From NCBI GenBank assembly GCA_027450185.1, contig DAIDKF010000008.1, positions 1 through 64,000 of the forward strand: 64,000 bases of DNA, read 5' to 3'. Shown here in pieces: positions 47,461 to 57,584 of the stretch. Numbering within the stretch: the stretch's first letter is position 1; each line of letters opens with the position of its first letter. Under the pieces are notes generated by a model. That model did no database searches and was not told where the DNA came from. It saw only the letters and a program-made list of their open reading frames with translations. The stretch is from Granulicella sp. (GTDB lineage Bacteria; Acidobacteriota; Terriglobia; Terriglobales; Acidobacteriaceae). The position numbers were made by a program, and so were the translations under genes.

Positions 47461-48126
47461 TCAGGCGCGCCCGAAGATCTGCGCCAGCAATTGCGGTACG
47501 ACCTCCTGAATGCGCGATTCATCTAGAACGTTTGGACTGAATTGCGCATTCAAGGCAAACCCCTCCAAAAGCGCTTCGATCGCAAGCGTGTTACAGCGCG
47601 TCTCCACGAGACGCTCGTTCTTTTCCGGAAACAGGTCCGACAGCTCCTGCCGGTTCACCGAGGTGCTCGCTTCGAGATGCTTCTCTGCCAGATCTGAGAG
47701 CATCTCCGGGTGACGCAACGCGAAGAGTTTGAACTCGATCTGCAGCAGTTGCGTCTGCGTATCAGAGATCTGTTCCACGATGTAACGAATGATGGCTGCA
47801 TAGCGTGCGTCATCACCCTGAAGCCCCTCAATACGCTCTCTCACTTCCTGCGCATGGCGTCGCGTGGCGAGCGTGCGAAGTGCCAGAAAGACCTCCGTCT
47901 TACTGGCGAAGTTGGCATAAAAAGCACCACGACTCCGGCCCGCTTCCGATGCAATGTCCTCGATGCGCGAGGCTTCAAACCCGTCGCGCGCGAAGATCAT
48001 CTCAGCGGCACGCAACAACTCCGCCCGCGTGCGCTCGGATTTCAACCCCTGGGACAACCCCTGCTCTTTCCCCACAGGCACAACAGTGGCGTTCATTTGA
48101 CCGGACGTTTCTTTTTGTCGAGACAT
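47461..48126 (-). CDS. TetR-family repressor of the RND efflux operon
   Basis: The 221-residue protein has an N-terminal HTH: RAELLRAAEMIFARDGFEASRIEDIASEAGRSRGAFYANFASKTEVFLAL (about 32-82), and a ligand-binding C-terminal domain. Preferred start is ATG 48126. It is divergent from the RND operon with a palindrome in the gap, so it should repress both and respond to a drug or metabolite, like AcrR. Confidence 0.92.
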   Translation of the reverse strand: MSRQKETSGQMNATVVPVGKEQGLSQGLKSERTRAELLRAAEMIFARDGFEASRIEDIASEAGRSRGAFYANFASKTEVFLALRTLATRRHAQEVRERIEGLQGDDARYAAIIRYIVEQISDTQTQLLQIEFKLFALRHPEMLSDLAEKHLEASTSVNRQELSDLFPEKNERLVETRCNTLAIEALLEGFALNAQFSPNVLDESRIQEVVPQLLAQIFGRA

Positions 48127-48157
48127 TTTGAATCCATCCTCGATCCTCAAGCATAAT

Positions 48158-48175
48158 ATACATACACGTATGTAT
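48158..48175. promoter_or_regulatory. TetR operator palindrome
   Basis: Perfect inverted repeat ATACATAC-N2-GTATGTAT between the TetR gene and the efflux operon. It resembles the TACATACA...TGTATGTA operator of AcrR in enterobacteria. Placement 50 bp before the adaptor gene fits repression of both promoters. Confidence 0.75.
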
Positions 48176-48223
48176 TCGTTTATCGCCAGTAGCTGCAAGT
48201 ATTCCCATTAGAGGTCCATCGAT

Positions 48224-49426
48224 ATGACGTCCCGCAACACCCTGCAGAGCGTGGCTGCGCTCGCCGCTATTCTATCTACATCATTATCAGGACTGCTAAG
48301 TGGATGCAAAACCAGTGGGCCACCTCCGGGGATGGGTGGCCCACTGGGGCCCTTACCCGTGCAGGTCAGCACCGCGGCCCGACAGGACGTTCCCATCATC
48401 GGCCAGTGGGTCGCCACTACTGACGGCTTTATTAACGCACAGATCCAGCCCCAGGTCTCCGGGTATCTGATTCGCCAGGACTACAAGGAGGGCAGCGAGG
48501 TTCACAAGGGGCAGGTGCTGTTTGAGATCGATCCGCGCCCATTTCAGGCAGTCCTCGACCAGGCCATTGCATCGCGGGCACAGGCCCAAGCCCAACTGGA
48601 GTTGGCCGGCATCAATGTAACGCGCGACACGCCACTCGCCCAGGCTCACGCCATTGCGCAGAGCCAGCTCGACAATGACATCCAGGTGCGGGCCGCCGAT
48701 AAAGCCGTAGTGGCCAGCGCCCAAGCCACCGTCGAAGCAGCTCAGCTCAACGTCGGGTTCACCAAAGTCCGCAGCCTCATCGACGGCATCGCCGGACAGG
48801 CAACCCTGCAGGTCGGCAATCTGGTCAACGCAAGTTCCGTCTTGACGTCGGTCTCGCAACTCAACCCCCTCAAGGTCTACTTCTACATCAGTGAGCAGGA
48901 GTACCTCGCACTCTCCGAGCAGGCAAAATCGCGCGGCAAAGCAGACCTTCTCAGCAGCGGAAACATCATCCCACTCAAGCTGACGCTAGCCAACAATCAG
49001 GTCTTTCCGCAGAGCGGGCGCATCATCTTCATTGATCGCTCGGTGAGTGCGCAGACGGGCAGCATCCGCCTCGCGGCACAGTTCGCCAACCCCGGTAACC
49101 TCCTGCGCCCCGGCCAGTTCGGGCGCATCTCTGCCGAAACGACCGTGCTGCACAATGCCGTGACGGTACCGCAGCGCGCTGTCTCGGAGATGCAGGGCAT
49201 GGAACAGGTTATCGCCGTTGGAACCGACAACATTGCGCACATTCGCACCGTTAAACTGGGGCCACAGATCGGCCCGAACATCGTCATAGCCAGCGGCCTC
49301 AACGCCGGCGAGCAGGTCGTCACCGAAGGCAACGACAAGGTGCAGGAGGGAATGAAGCTGGCACCTCAGCCCGACACGACACCCTCCTCCTCTCCATTAG
49401 CCGGCCAGAATGCGCAAGGAAACTAA
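48224..49426 (+). CDS. RND efflux periplasmic adaptor (membrane fusion) lipoprotein
   Basis: The 400-residue protein has a lipoprotein signal with lipobox LLSGC (Cys28), a Gly/Pro-rich spacer, then the adaptor plan: lipoyl half-motifs (DGFINAQIQPQVSGYLIRQDYKEGSEVHKGQVLFEIDPRPFQAVL), a short coiled hairpin, and SLIDGIAGQATLQVGNLVN. It bridges the inner-membrane pump and the outer-membrane channel. Start has AGAGGT upstream. First gene of the three-gene operon. Confidence 0.93.
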   Translation: MTSRNTLQSVAALAAILSTSLSGLLSGCKTSGPPPGMGGPLGPLPVQVSTAARQDVPIIGQWVATTDGFINAQIQPQVSGYLIRQDYKEGSEVHKGQVLFEIDPRPFQAVLDQAIASRAQAQAQLELAGINVTRDTPLAQAHAIAQSQLDNDIQVRAADKAVVASAQATVEAAQLNVGFTKVRSLIDGIAGQATLQVGNLVNASSVLTSVSQLNPLKVYFYISEQEYLALSEQAKSRGKADLLSSGNIIPLKLTLANNQVFPQSGRIIFIDRSVSAQTGSIRLAAQFANPGNLLRPGQFGRISAETTVLHNAVTVPQRAVSEMQGMEQVIAVGTDNIAHIRTVKLGPQIGPNIVIASGLNAGEQVVTEGNDKVQEGMKLAPQPDTTPSSSPLAGQNAQGN

Positions 49427-49429
49427 CTC

Positions 49430-52400
49430 ATGATTTCGAAGTTCTTCATCAGCCGGCCCATCGTGGCCATGGTGATCGCTATCCTCATGGTGATCGGTGG
49501 CTTCATCTCCTTACTGACTCTGCCTACAGCACAGTTCCCGAACATCGTTCCGCCTGAGATTCTGGTTCAGGCCATCTACCCCGGTGCAGACGCCAAGACC
49601 CTCGAACAGGCGGTCGCCACGCCGCTCGAGCAGCAGATGAACGGTGTCGACAACATGAATTACATGGAGTCGACAAATGCCAGCAACGGCCTCACCCAGC
49701 TCACCGTCGACTTCGACGTCAAGACCAACCCGGACTCCGATCAGATCCTCTCGCAACTACGCGTCTCACAGGCCCAGAGCCAGTTGCCACCAATCGTCTC
49801 GGTTGCAGGCCTCACGGTGCAGAAGTCGCTCAGCTCTCCACTGATGCTGCTGGCTGTCTCCTCTCCGAACTCCACCTACGACGGCATCTTTCTCGCGAAC
49901 TACGCCTACATCAATCTGGTTGATGAGATCACTCGAGTCAAGGGCGTATCCCGCGTGCAGGTCTTCGGTGCCGGCCAATATGCTCTGCGCATCTGGGTAA
50001 AGCCCGACCAACTCGCCAAGCTCGGCGTCACCATCCCTCAGATCACGGCTGCTCTGCAGGCCCAGAATACCGTCAACCCCTCCGGCCAGATCGGCGGAGA
50101 GCCTGTCCCGAACGGCCAGCAGTTCACTTACACCGTGCGTACCCAGGGCCGCCTGATCACCTCCGAAGAGTTTGGCAACATCATCCTGCGCGCCAACCCC
50201 GACGGGTCCGTGTTGCACCTGAAGGATGTGGCACGCATCGAACTCGGTGCACAGACCTACAACCTCAACGGCCGCTTCAACAGCAAGCCCGCCGCCATCT
50301 TGGCCATCTATCAACTACCCGGCAGCAATGCCGTGCAAACTGCCAAGGATGTTCGCGCGCGTATGAACCAGCTCACTGCGAACTTCCCGCCTGACATGAA
50401 GTACGACGTCGCTCTCGACACCACCGCCGCGGTCAACGCAGGCATCCATGAGATTCTCGTCACCTTCTGTATAGCTCTGGTTCTGGTCATTCTGGTGGTG
50501 TACATCTTCCTGCAGGGCTGGCGCGCAACACTCATCCCTCTCATGGCCGTGCCCGTCTCGCTCATCGGCACGTTCATGGTCTTTCCTCTGCTCGGCTTCT
50601 CCATCAATACGCTCTCACTCTTCGGCCTCGTCCTTGCCATCGGTCTGGTCGTCGATGACGCCATCGTGGTCGTAGAGGCAGTGGAGCACCACATCGAAGA
50701 GGGCATGACTCCGCTGGACGCAGCCTATGCTGCCATGGAGCAGGTCGCCAGCCCTGTGATCGCCATCGCGCTCATCCTCTCAGCCGTATTCATCCCCACG
50801 GCCTTCATTCCTGGGATCACTGGCCGCCTGTATCAGCAGTTCGCCATTACCATCGCCATCTCGGTGCTCTTCTCGGCCTTCAACGCACTAACGCTCAGCC
50901 CCGCGCTCTGCGCTCTGCTGCTCAAGCCGAAGTCCGAAAACAAAGGCCCGATGACTGGCTTCTTCAATTGGTTCAACCGTGTCTTCGGCCGCACCACCGA
51001 CGGCTATGTCAGCACCTCAGGATGGCTGGTTCGCAAATCGATCGTCGGTGTCGCGGTCATCCTTGTCCTCAGCGTCTTCGTCATACTGATGGGCACATGG
51101 CTACCCGGAGGCTTCCTTCCCACAGAAGATCAGGGTTACGCGTTCGTTGCACTGCAACTCCCGCAGGGGGCCTCACTGCAACGCACTACCGAGGCCTCGC
51201 AGGACGTAGAGAACGCGCTGCACCAAGTCCCCGGCGTGCAGAACGTCACCTCCGTCGTAGGCTTCAGCCTGCTCAGTGTCACTGAGAGCACTTACAACGC
51301 CTTCTACTTCGTCACCCTCAAGCCTTGGGAGCAACGCACCAGCAAAGACGAGCAGTTCACGGCCATCCAGATGAACCTCGCCAAGTCGCTGGGCGGCATC
51401 AAGCAGGGCCTGGCCTTCTCCTTCCCGCCACCAGCGATCCCAGGCCTCGGCAGCTCCGGCGGTGTCAGTTTCGTCCTCGAAGACCGTTCCGGCAACAGCG
51501 ACCCGCAATTTCTTACCGCTAACCTCTACAAGTTTCTTGGCGCGCTCAGCAAGCGCCCGGAGATCGCAGCCGCCATCCCCACCTACTACCCCGCCGTTCC
51601 CCAACTCTACGTTGACGTCGACCGCGAGAAAGTCGCACAGCAGCAGGTCAACCTCGCTGACGTCTACACCACGATGCAGGCCTTCATGGGAGGGTCTCTG
51701 GTGAACTACTTCAACCGCTTCGGCCGCCAGTGGCAGACCTACGTCGAAGCTGATGGCGACTCGCGCACGAACATCGACAACATTGGCCAGTTCTACGTCA
51801 TGGCGGCCAATGGCAACCGGGTACCGCTCAGTGCGCTCACCACCGTCCGCCGCGCCACCGGCCCCGAGTTCACCACGCGCTTCAACGAGTACGAAGCCGC
51901 TCAGATCACGATCGTCGCCAAGCCCGGTTACAGCTCCGGCCAGGTCATGTCTGGACTCGAGCAAACCTTCGCGCAGACGATGCCGCAGGGCATGGGCTTC
52001 GACTACTCCGGTATGAGCTTTCAGGAACACAAGGCTCAACAGAGCATGCCCGCGTGGGTTGTCTACGCGCTCTCTATTCTGTTCTGCTTCCTGATTCTTG
52101 CCGCACAGTATGAGAGTTGGTCGCTGCCCTTCGGTGTCCTACTTAGTACGCCTGTTGCGATCTTTGGAGCCTACCTCGCACTCACCCTTCGACACCTCGA
52201 AAATGATGTCTACGCACAGATCGGCCTCGTCATGCTCATCGGCCTCTCGGCCAAGAATGCCATCCTGATCGTCGAGTTCGCCAAGAACGAATACGAAAAG
52301 GGAGAGACGCTCTTCGAGGCTGCAATGAACGGTGCCCGTCTCCGTTTCAGGCCCATCCTGATGACTGCGTTTGCCTTCATTTTGGGCTGCGTCCCACTGT

Positions 52401-52645
52401 GGTTTGCCAGCGGCTCCGGAGGCGTCTCGCGCCAGATCCTCGGAACCACGGTGATTGGCGGGATGCTCGCTGCAACCCTAATCTCGATCTTCCTCATTCC
52501 CGTCACCTTCTCGCTCGTCGAGCGCGTCGCGAGCCGCTTCGGTCAGGATCACAGCGCTTCTCTCGAAGTCAAAGGACATCCCAACCCCCACAAGTCGAAC
52601 CATCCACATAACGACTCCACGCACCCCACTGGAGGCCAGGCATGA
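49430..52645 (+). CDS. RND multidrug efflux permease (HAE1/AcrB type)
   Basis: The 1071-residue protein has the full AcrB plan: N-terminal helix ISKFFISRPIVAMVIAILMVIGGFISL, two periplasmic domains, and two sets of membrane helices. The proton-relay motif in helix 4 is GLVVDDAIVVVEAVE (paired Asp). It exports hydrophobic compounds using the proton gradient. It starts 3 bp after the adaptor stop and overlaps the next gene by 4 bp. Confidence 0.97.
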   Translation: MISKFFISRPIVAMVIAILMVIGGFISLLTLPTAQFPNIVPPEILVQAIYPGADAKTLEQAVATPLEQQMNGVDNMNYMESTNASNGLTQLTVDFDVKTNPDSDQILSQLRVSQAQSQLPPIVSVAGLTVQKSLSSPLMLLAVSSPNSTYDGIFLANYAYINLVDEITRVKGVSRVQVFGAGQYALRIWVKPDQLAKLGVTIPQITAALQAQNTVNPSGQIGGEPVPNGQQFTYTVRTQGRLITSEEFGNIILRANPDGSVLHLKDVARIELGAQTYNLNGRFNSKPAAILAIYQLPGSNAVQTAKDVRARMNQLTANFPPDMKYDVALDTTAAVNAGIHEILVTFCIALVLVILVVYIFLQGWRATLIPLMAVPVSLIGTFMVFPLLGFSINTLSLFGLVLAIGLVVDDAIVVVEAVEHHIEEGMTPLDAAYAAMEQVASPVIAIALILSAVFIPTAFIPGITGRLYQQFAITIAISVLFSAFNALTLSPALCALLLKPKSENKGPMTGFFNWFNRVFGRTTDGYVSTSGWLVRKSIVGVAVILVLSVFVILMGTWLPGGFLPTEDQGYAFVALQLPQGASLQRTTEASQDVENALHQVPGVQNVTSVVGFSLLSVTESTYNAFYFVTLKPWEQRTSKDEQFTAIQMNLAKSLGGIKQGLAFSFPPPAIPGLGSSGGVSFVLEDRSGNSDPQFLTANLYKFLGALSKRPEIAAAIPTYYPAVPQLYVDVDREKVAQQQVNLADVYTTMQAFMGGSLVNYFNRFGRQWQTYVEADGDSRTNIDNIGQFYVMAANGNRVPLSALTTVRRATGPEFTTRFNEYEAAQITIVAKPGYSSGQVMSGLEQTFAQTMPQGMGFDYSGMSFQEHKAQQSMPAWVVYALSILFCFLILAAQYESWSLPFGVLLSTPVAIFGAYLALTLRHLENDVYAQIGLVMLIGLSAKNAILIVEFAKNEYEKGETLFEAAMNGARLRFRPILMTAFAFILGCVPLWFASGSGGVSRQILGTTVIGGMLAATLISIFLIPVTFSLVERVASRFGQDHSASLEVKGHPNPHKSNHPHNDSTHPTGGQA

Positions 52646-54096
52646 ATAGCCTTACACGCACGCTCTCCACACTCGCGATCGTCAGCTCCATCACCGGATG
52701 CAAGGTTGGCCCCAACTATAAGCGGCCCGTCATCGATACGCCCTCCAGCTATCGCGGAGCCCTTGCACCGGACATCACAACAGCCGCCAACACGACGCCA
52801 CTCGGCGCACAGAAGTGGAACACAGTCTTCACGGACCCCGTTCTTCAGAACCTCATTCACGAGGCGCTCACGAATAACTACGACGTGAAGATCGCAGCCG
52901 ACCGCGTCCTGGAAGAGCAGGCCCAGTTGGGAATCACCAAGGCCAACCAATACCCCACCCTCAGCGTCGGCGCAACCTATGACGCCCTCGGTCTTCCCAG
53001 TAGCCTGTTGAGCAGCTTCGGCAATAACTCCAGTAGCTCGAGCAACTCCAATAACAACACGCAGACGAACTACTTCTCCGGCGGCCTCACCGCCTCGGTT
53101 GCCTGGAACCTGGACTTCTGGGGCTACTACCGCCGCCAGTCCGAAGCAGCTCGCGCCTCGCTACGCGCCACCGAGTGGGCGCAGCAGACGACCTACAGCA
53201 CGCTCGTCGAGAGCGTAGCGACCGCCTACTATCAGCTCCGCACCCTCGACGCTGAACTCGCCATCACACGTAACACACTCAGCGCACGCAAGCAGTCCCT
53301 CGATCTCACACGGAAGCTTGAGCAAGGCGGCGCCAACTCCATGGCAGATGTGCGTCAGGCCGAAGAGCTCTCCTACGCAGCCCAGGCGCAAATCCCCGCC
53401 ATCGAGAGCCAGATCGAGCAGCAGGAGAACAACCTGCGCCTTCTCCTTGGCCGCGATCCCGGCCCTATCGCCCGGAGCGACTCCGACACCTCGATAGCAG
53501 ACGCGCCCCATCCCGCAAACGTTCCCGTGGGTCTGCCCTCTGACCTGCTCGAACGCCGGCCCGACGTTCGTCGCGCTGAACAGCTCCTCATCCAGGCCAA
53601 CGCCAACATCGGAGTAGCCCGAGCCGAATACTTCCCACAACTCTCCCTCTCAGGCTCCGGCGGCGTCGCCAGCAGCCAGCTCAAGGGGTTGGTTGACCCC
53701 GCCAACGCCTACTATTATGCAGTCGGCAGTCTCTCCCAACCCATCTTCGACGCCGGCAAGATCCGCAACAACTATCGCCTCGCACAGGCGACGCACAAAG
53801 AATTGCTCGATACCTATCAGCAGACCATCGCCGGCGCATTGCGCGACGTCTCCAACGCACTTATCGCTTACAACAAGACCCGTGAATACCGCGAGCAGCA
53901 GGAGAAGCAGACCGCCTCCTCCGCCGATGCCGTGCGACTCGCGCGCATGCGGTATAGTAGCGGTTCCACCAGCTACCTGGAAGTGCTGACCAACGACACT
54001 AATCTATACAACTCGCAGCTCGCGCTCGCATCAGCCCAGCAGCAGGAAGCTCAGTCGTTGGTCCAACTCTACAATGCACTCGGTGGCGGCTGGTAG
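52642..54096 (+). CDS. Outer-membrane efflux lipoprotein (NodT/OprM type)
   Basis: The 484-residue protein has a lipoprotein signal with SSITGC lipobox (Cys20) followed by KVGPNYKRPVIDTP, the NodT/OprM signature. Two TolC-type repeats follow (AADRVLEEQAQLGITKANQYPTLSVGA and LIQANANIGVARAEYFPQLSLSG). It forms the trimeric exit channel for this pump. An Asn/Ser-rich loop lies near 129-138. The operon ends here, convergent with purK (14-bp gap). Confidence 0.95.
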   Translation: MNSLTRTLSTLAIVSSITGCKVGPNYKRPVIDTPSSYRGALAPDITTAANTTPLGAQKWNTVFTDPVLQNLIHEALTNNYDVKIAADRVLEEQAQLGITKANQYPTLSVGATYDALGLPSSLLSSFGNNSSSSSNSNNNTQTNYFSGGLTASVAWNLDFWGYYRRQSEAARASLRATEWAQQTTYSTLVESVATAYYQLRTLDAELAITRNTLSARKQSLDLTRKLEQGGANSMADVRQAEELSYAAQAQIPAIESQIEQQENNLRLLLGRDPGPIARSDSDTSIADAPHPANVPVGLPSDLLERRPDVRRAEQLLIQANANIGVARAEYFPQLSLSGSGGVASSQLKGLVDPANAYYYAVGSLSQPIFDAGKIRNNYRLAQATHKELLDTYQQTIAGALRDVSNALIAYNKTREYREQQEKQTASSADAVRLARMRYSSGSTSYLEVLTNDTNLYNSQLALASAQQQEAQSLVQLYNALGGGW

Positions 54097-54110
54097 GGCC
54101 GTCGCAGCCG

Positions 54111-55184
54111 TCAACCTTGTAGCCGTTTCTGCCACTCGGCTACAGCCATGCTCTCCGCCGCAGGCAAGGTGAGATGTCCGACTTTGCGTCCGGGCCTTGG
54201 TTCTTTGCCGTAGCCGTGGCGAAAAACCTGCGGAAAAGCTGCTGTCTCATACTCAGCAGGCATCGACCCGATGCAGTTGAGCATGACCATCGGACGACTG
54301 TCCGTGCTGCCCAGCTCCATCCCTGCAATCGCCCGCAGATGATTCTCAAACTGCGATGTCTCCGAACCTTCAATCGTCCAGTGGCCAGAGTTATGCACGC
54401 GCGGCGCCATCTCATTGGCCAGCAGATTATCGCCAACCACGAAGAACTCCACTGCAAGCACGCCAACGTAGTCCAGCTTCTCCAGTAAAACCACCAGATA
54501 CTTCTCCGCGAGTTGCTGAAGCTTCGCATCGACAAACGGTGCTGTGGAAGTGCGGAGAATGCCTTCGGAGTGCTGATTCTTGATCAGCGGATAAAACACA
54601 ATGCTCCCCGTCCGACCGCGCGCTGCAATCAACGATACCTCTGCATCGAAGCGCACCATCCCTTCAAGGATGCAGGGCACACCGCCTACCTCATCCCACG
54701 CCGCAGCTGCGTCCGCAAGGTCGCGCAGTCTTACCTGGCCCTTACCGTCATACCCCATACGTCGGGTCTTCAAAATCGCTGGCAGGCCCGTAACTTCAAT
54801 CGCGCGTTTGAAATCCTCCACACGATCCACATATGCAAACGGCGCCGTACCGATCCCGCACTCATGAAAGAATCGCTTCTCCAGTAAACGGTCCTGTGCA
54901 ATTCCAATTGCTCTCACATTGGGATATAGATTCAACCCCTGCAAAACATCCGCATGGATATTCTCACTCTCAATCGTCACTAGATCGACCTGCGCAGCAA
55001 ACCCGGCAACTTCCTCCGCATCATCCAGGTCGACTGACATCACCTCCGCAACCTGCTCTGCGCAATCTCCAGGCTGTCCTGCACAAATCACCTCAACGTC
55101 CAGCGCAGCGCCAGCCTGCGCGAGCATCAGCGCCAGTTGTCCAGCTCCGAGAATTCCAATTCGTGGCCGCAATCGATTCATCAT
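54111..55184 (-). CDS. purK: N5-carboxyaminoimidazole ribonucleotide synthase
   Basis: The 357-residue ATP-grasp protein begins [25 protein letters not shown] and has [22 protein letters not shown] and [30 protein letters not shown]. It carboxylates AIR using ATP and bicarbonate, with PurE completing the step. The start overlaps the purE stop by 4 bp. Last gene of the pur operon. Confidence 0.96.
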   Translation of the reverse strand: MMNRLRPRIGILGAGQLALMLAQAGAALDVEVICAGQPGDCAEQVAEVMSVDLDDAEEVAGFAAQVDLVTIESENIHADVLQGLNLYPNVRAIGIAQDRLLEKRFFHECGIGTAPFAYVDRVEDFKRAIEVTGLPAILKTRRMGYDGKGQVRLRDLADAAAAWDEVGGVPCILEGMVRFDAEVSLIAARGRTGSIVFYPLIKNQHSEGILRTSTAPFVDAKLQQLAEKYLVVLLEKLDYVGVLAVEFFVVGDNLLANEMAPRVHNSGHWTIEGSETSQFENHLRAIAGMELGSTDSRPMVMLNCIGSMPAEYETAAFPQVFRHGYGKEPRPGRKVGHLTLPAAESMAVAEWQKRLQG

Positions 55185-55705
55185 TTGCGAGGGTCGGGCC
55201 CCTTCAACACCGTCTTGGTCTGTATGCTGCGAAACTTCTCCAGCTTCTGTGCAATCGTCTTATCCTCCAACGCCAGAATGCATGCAGCAAACAACCCAGC
55301 ATTCTTCGCTCCGGACTCACCGATCGCAAACGTCGCTACCGGAATTCCTGCCGGCATCTGCACTATCGACAGCAACGAATCCAGTCCATTCAGTGCGTGG
55401 CTCTTCACCGGAACGCCCAGTACCGGGAGCGTCGTCTTCGCAGCCACCATGCCCGGCAAATGCGCAGCACCACCCGCACCTGCGATAATCACACGCAGTC
55501 CACGCTCCTTCGCGATTGCTGCATACTTCATCATCTTGTCCGGAGTCCGGTGCGCGGAGACAACCTCGGCTTCGTACTCAATTCCAAACTGATCGAGCAC
55601 CTCGGTGGCGGCTTTCATCGTCGGCCAATCTGACTTAGACCCCATGATGATGCCAACATCGATTCGCACGGAAGATTCCTTCGCCTTCGCCATCACACCC
55701 TCCAA
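55181..55705 (-). CDS. purE: N5-CAIR mutase (class I PurE)
   Basis: The 174-residue protein has [39 protein letters not shown] and [27 protein letters not shown], the class I PurE signature with the substrate His in SAHRTP. The presence of PurK next to it confirms class I. Start could be ATG 55693; the chosen start overlaps purN by 13 bp. Confidence 0.95.
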   Translation of the reverse strand: MEGVMAKAKESSVRIDVGIIMGSKSDWPTMKAATEVLDQFGIEYEAEVVSAHRTPDKMMKYAAIAKERGLRVIIAGAGGAAHLPGMVAAKTTLPVLGVPVKSHALNGLDSLLSIVQMPAGIPVATFAIGESGAKNAGLFAACILALEDKTIAQKLEKFRSIQTKTVLKGPDPRK

Positions 55706-56265
55706 CCCTGCAATACCTCTACGAACGCCGACTGCTCCAGCGCCTGCACACGATTCTTCAATATCTCCGCAGTATCACCTGGCAGCACAGCGCACCGCTT
55801 CTGCAACACGATGGGGCCGCCATCTACTTCTTCAGTCACCTGGTGAATCGTGCATCCCGTCTCACTCACACACGCCGCCAGCACAGCCTCATGAACCTTC
55901 TCATTCATCAGTCCACCAAACGCCGGTAGCAGCGACGGATGCACATTCAACAATCTTCCACGCCACACCTCAACAAATCTCGCCGACACAATCCGCATAT
56001 ATCCAATGAGCAACACCAACTCCACCCCGGCCTTGTGCAGTGCCTCGCTCACCTGGTCGTCATAGGCCTCGCGCTTCAATCCTGCTGGGCTGAGAAATAA
56101 TCCGCGTACTCCGTATTTGGCCGCCCGCTCCAGAATCGGCGCACTTGGTTTGTCGGAGAGGACCAATGCAATCTCCGCATCAAGCGTACCCGCCGCAATC
56201 GCATCAAGGATCCCCTGTAGTGACGTCCCTCGTGTTGACCCAAGAACACCCACCTTCAAACTCAT
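55693..56265 (-). CDS. purN: Phosphoribosylglycinamide formyltransferase
   Basis: The 190-residue protein has [55 protein letters not shown] with catalytic NxHP, and [18 protein letters not shown] with the catalytic Asp. It formylates [11 protein letters not shown] replaces the more common GSGxGSNL. Start 56265 overlaps purD by 4 bp; the longer frame upstream is not supported. Confidence 0.93.
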   Translation of the reverse strand: MSLKVGVLGSTRGTSLQGILDAIAAGTLDAEIALVLSDKPSAPILERAAKYGVRGLFLSPAGLKREAYDDQVSEALHKAGVELVLLIGYMRIVSARFVEVWRGRLLNVHPSLLPAFGGLMNEKVHEAVLAACVSETGCTIHQVTEEVDGGPIVLQKRCAVLPGDTAEILKNRVQALEQSAFVEVLQGWRV

Positions 56266-57584
56266 GCTGACCGTACCACCTTCATGTGTTCCACACGCCG
56301 TGCAATCGTCGGCCGTGTCCCAATATCCGCACGATGAAAAAACGGCCCGGGAATCTGCTGGGCCACGCGCTCGCACACAGCCTCTGCATCGTCAATCGTG
56401 GCACCAGTCCCAACGATCGCAATGGTGCGCGAACCTGTCGCAATCAGCACATTGTCCTTGACATCAACCGCACTTAGAAACATCGCAGCGCCCTCCGGCA
56501 GCTCTCCTGGCAATAGAACAGCATCGCCCTTGCGAGGGTTGTCTGGGTAGCCCTCCGGCACCACATATTTGCAAACACTTGCCTCGGCAGCAAACTGCAC
56601 ACTGACATCAGCCAGCGTCCTATCCACTATCGAGCGACATATTGCCGCAAAGTCCGACTTCAGGAGCGTCAACAGATTCAACGATTCAGGATCCCCGAAG
56701 CGCGCGTTGTACTCAATCAGCTTCACGCCATCCCTGCTGGCCATGAATCCACCATAAAGAACCCCCTGATACGGTGCACCGCACTCCTCCGCCAGTGCTG
56801 CGGCGACTCGCTGATTAATCTCTTGCGCCATTGCAATGTCAGCATCGGCCAAAAATGGGAGCTTGTGAGCTACATCCGTATACGTTCCCATACCACCCGT
56901 ATTCGGACCCTTATCGCCCTCATACGCGCGCTTGTGGTCCTGCACTGCAGGCATGTGCCGCAACGTCGCGCCATCGCAAAAACTCATCAGCGAGAACTCT
57001 TCGCCTTCTATCTTCTCCTCGACAATAAACGGATGCCCATGCACAAATAACTCACGGCAGAACTCGAGACTATCCTTCATGCACAGCAGATGATCACCGC
57101 ACACCTTTACACCTTTGCCCCCGGCGAGTCCATCATCTTTGATTACATGCCGGTTCGCATAAAGCGCTAGCACTTCCTCAAGTCCATCGAGTGAATCGAA
57201 GCGTTGGAAAAATGGATTGCCTGGAATCTTGTACTTTGTCAGCAAGTCACGCGCGAAGCTCTTACTCGATTCGATTCGCGCAAGGCTCTGTGTCGGTCCA
57301 ACGGCAGGAATCTTTGCTGCCCACAGTGCATCAGCGACACCAGCCGCCAATGGCGCCTCCGGACCAATCACCGCCATCGTCGCGCGCTGCTCGCGAGCGT
57401 AGCCTGTCACCGCTGCCGGATCTGTAATACTGCCGACGCCGTACGCGGAGCACAGCGCTAAGATCCCCGGATTGCGCGCTCCACTAAAGCAAACCAGTTT
57501 TGGCTGTAGCGGGGAGCGAGCCAGCGCAGTCGCAATCGCATGTTCGCGCGCACCCGAACCTACAATCAGAATCGTCTCGTTCAT
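56262..57584 (-). CDS. purD: Phosphoribosylamine-glycine ligase
   Basis: The 440-residue ATP-grasp enzyme begins ILIVGSGAREHAIATAL and has VIKDDGLAGGKGVKVC, DHKRAYEGDKGPNTGGMGTYTDV and LIEYNARFGDPESL. It ligates glycine to phosphoribosylamine. Overlaps purC by 4 bp. Confidence 0.97.
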   Translation of the reverse strand: MNETILIVGSGAREHAIATALARSPLQPKLVCFSGARNPGILALCSAYGVGSITDPAAVTGYAREQRATMAVIGPEAPLAAGVADALWAAKIPAVGPTQSLARIESSKSFARDLLTKYKIPGNPFFQRFDSLDGLEEVLALYANRHVIKDDGLAGGKGVKVCGDHLLCMKDSLEFCRELFVHGHPFIVEEKIEGEEFSLMSFCDGATLRHMPAVQDHKRAYEGDKGPNTGGMGTYTDVAHKLPFLADADIAMAQEINQRVAAALAEECGAPYQGVLYGGFMASRDGVKLIEYNARFGDPESLNLLTLLKSDFAAICRSIVDRTLADVSVQFAAEASVCKYVVPEGYPDNPRKGDAVLLPGELPEGAAMFLSAVDVKDNVLIATGSRTIAIVGTGATIDDAEAVCERVAQQIPGPFFHRADIGTRPTIARRVEHMKVVRSA

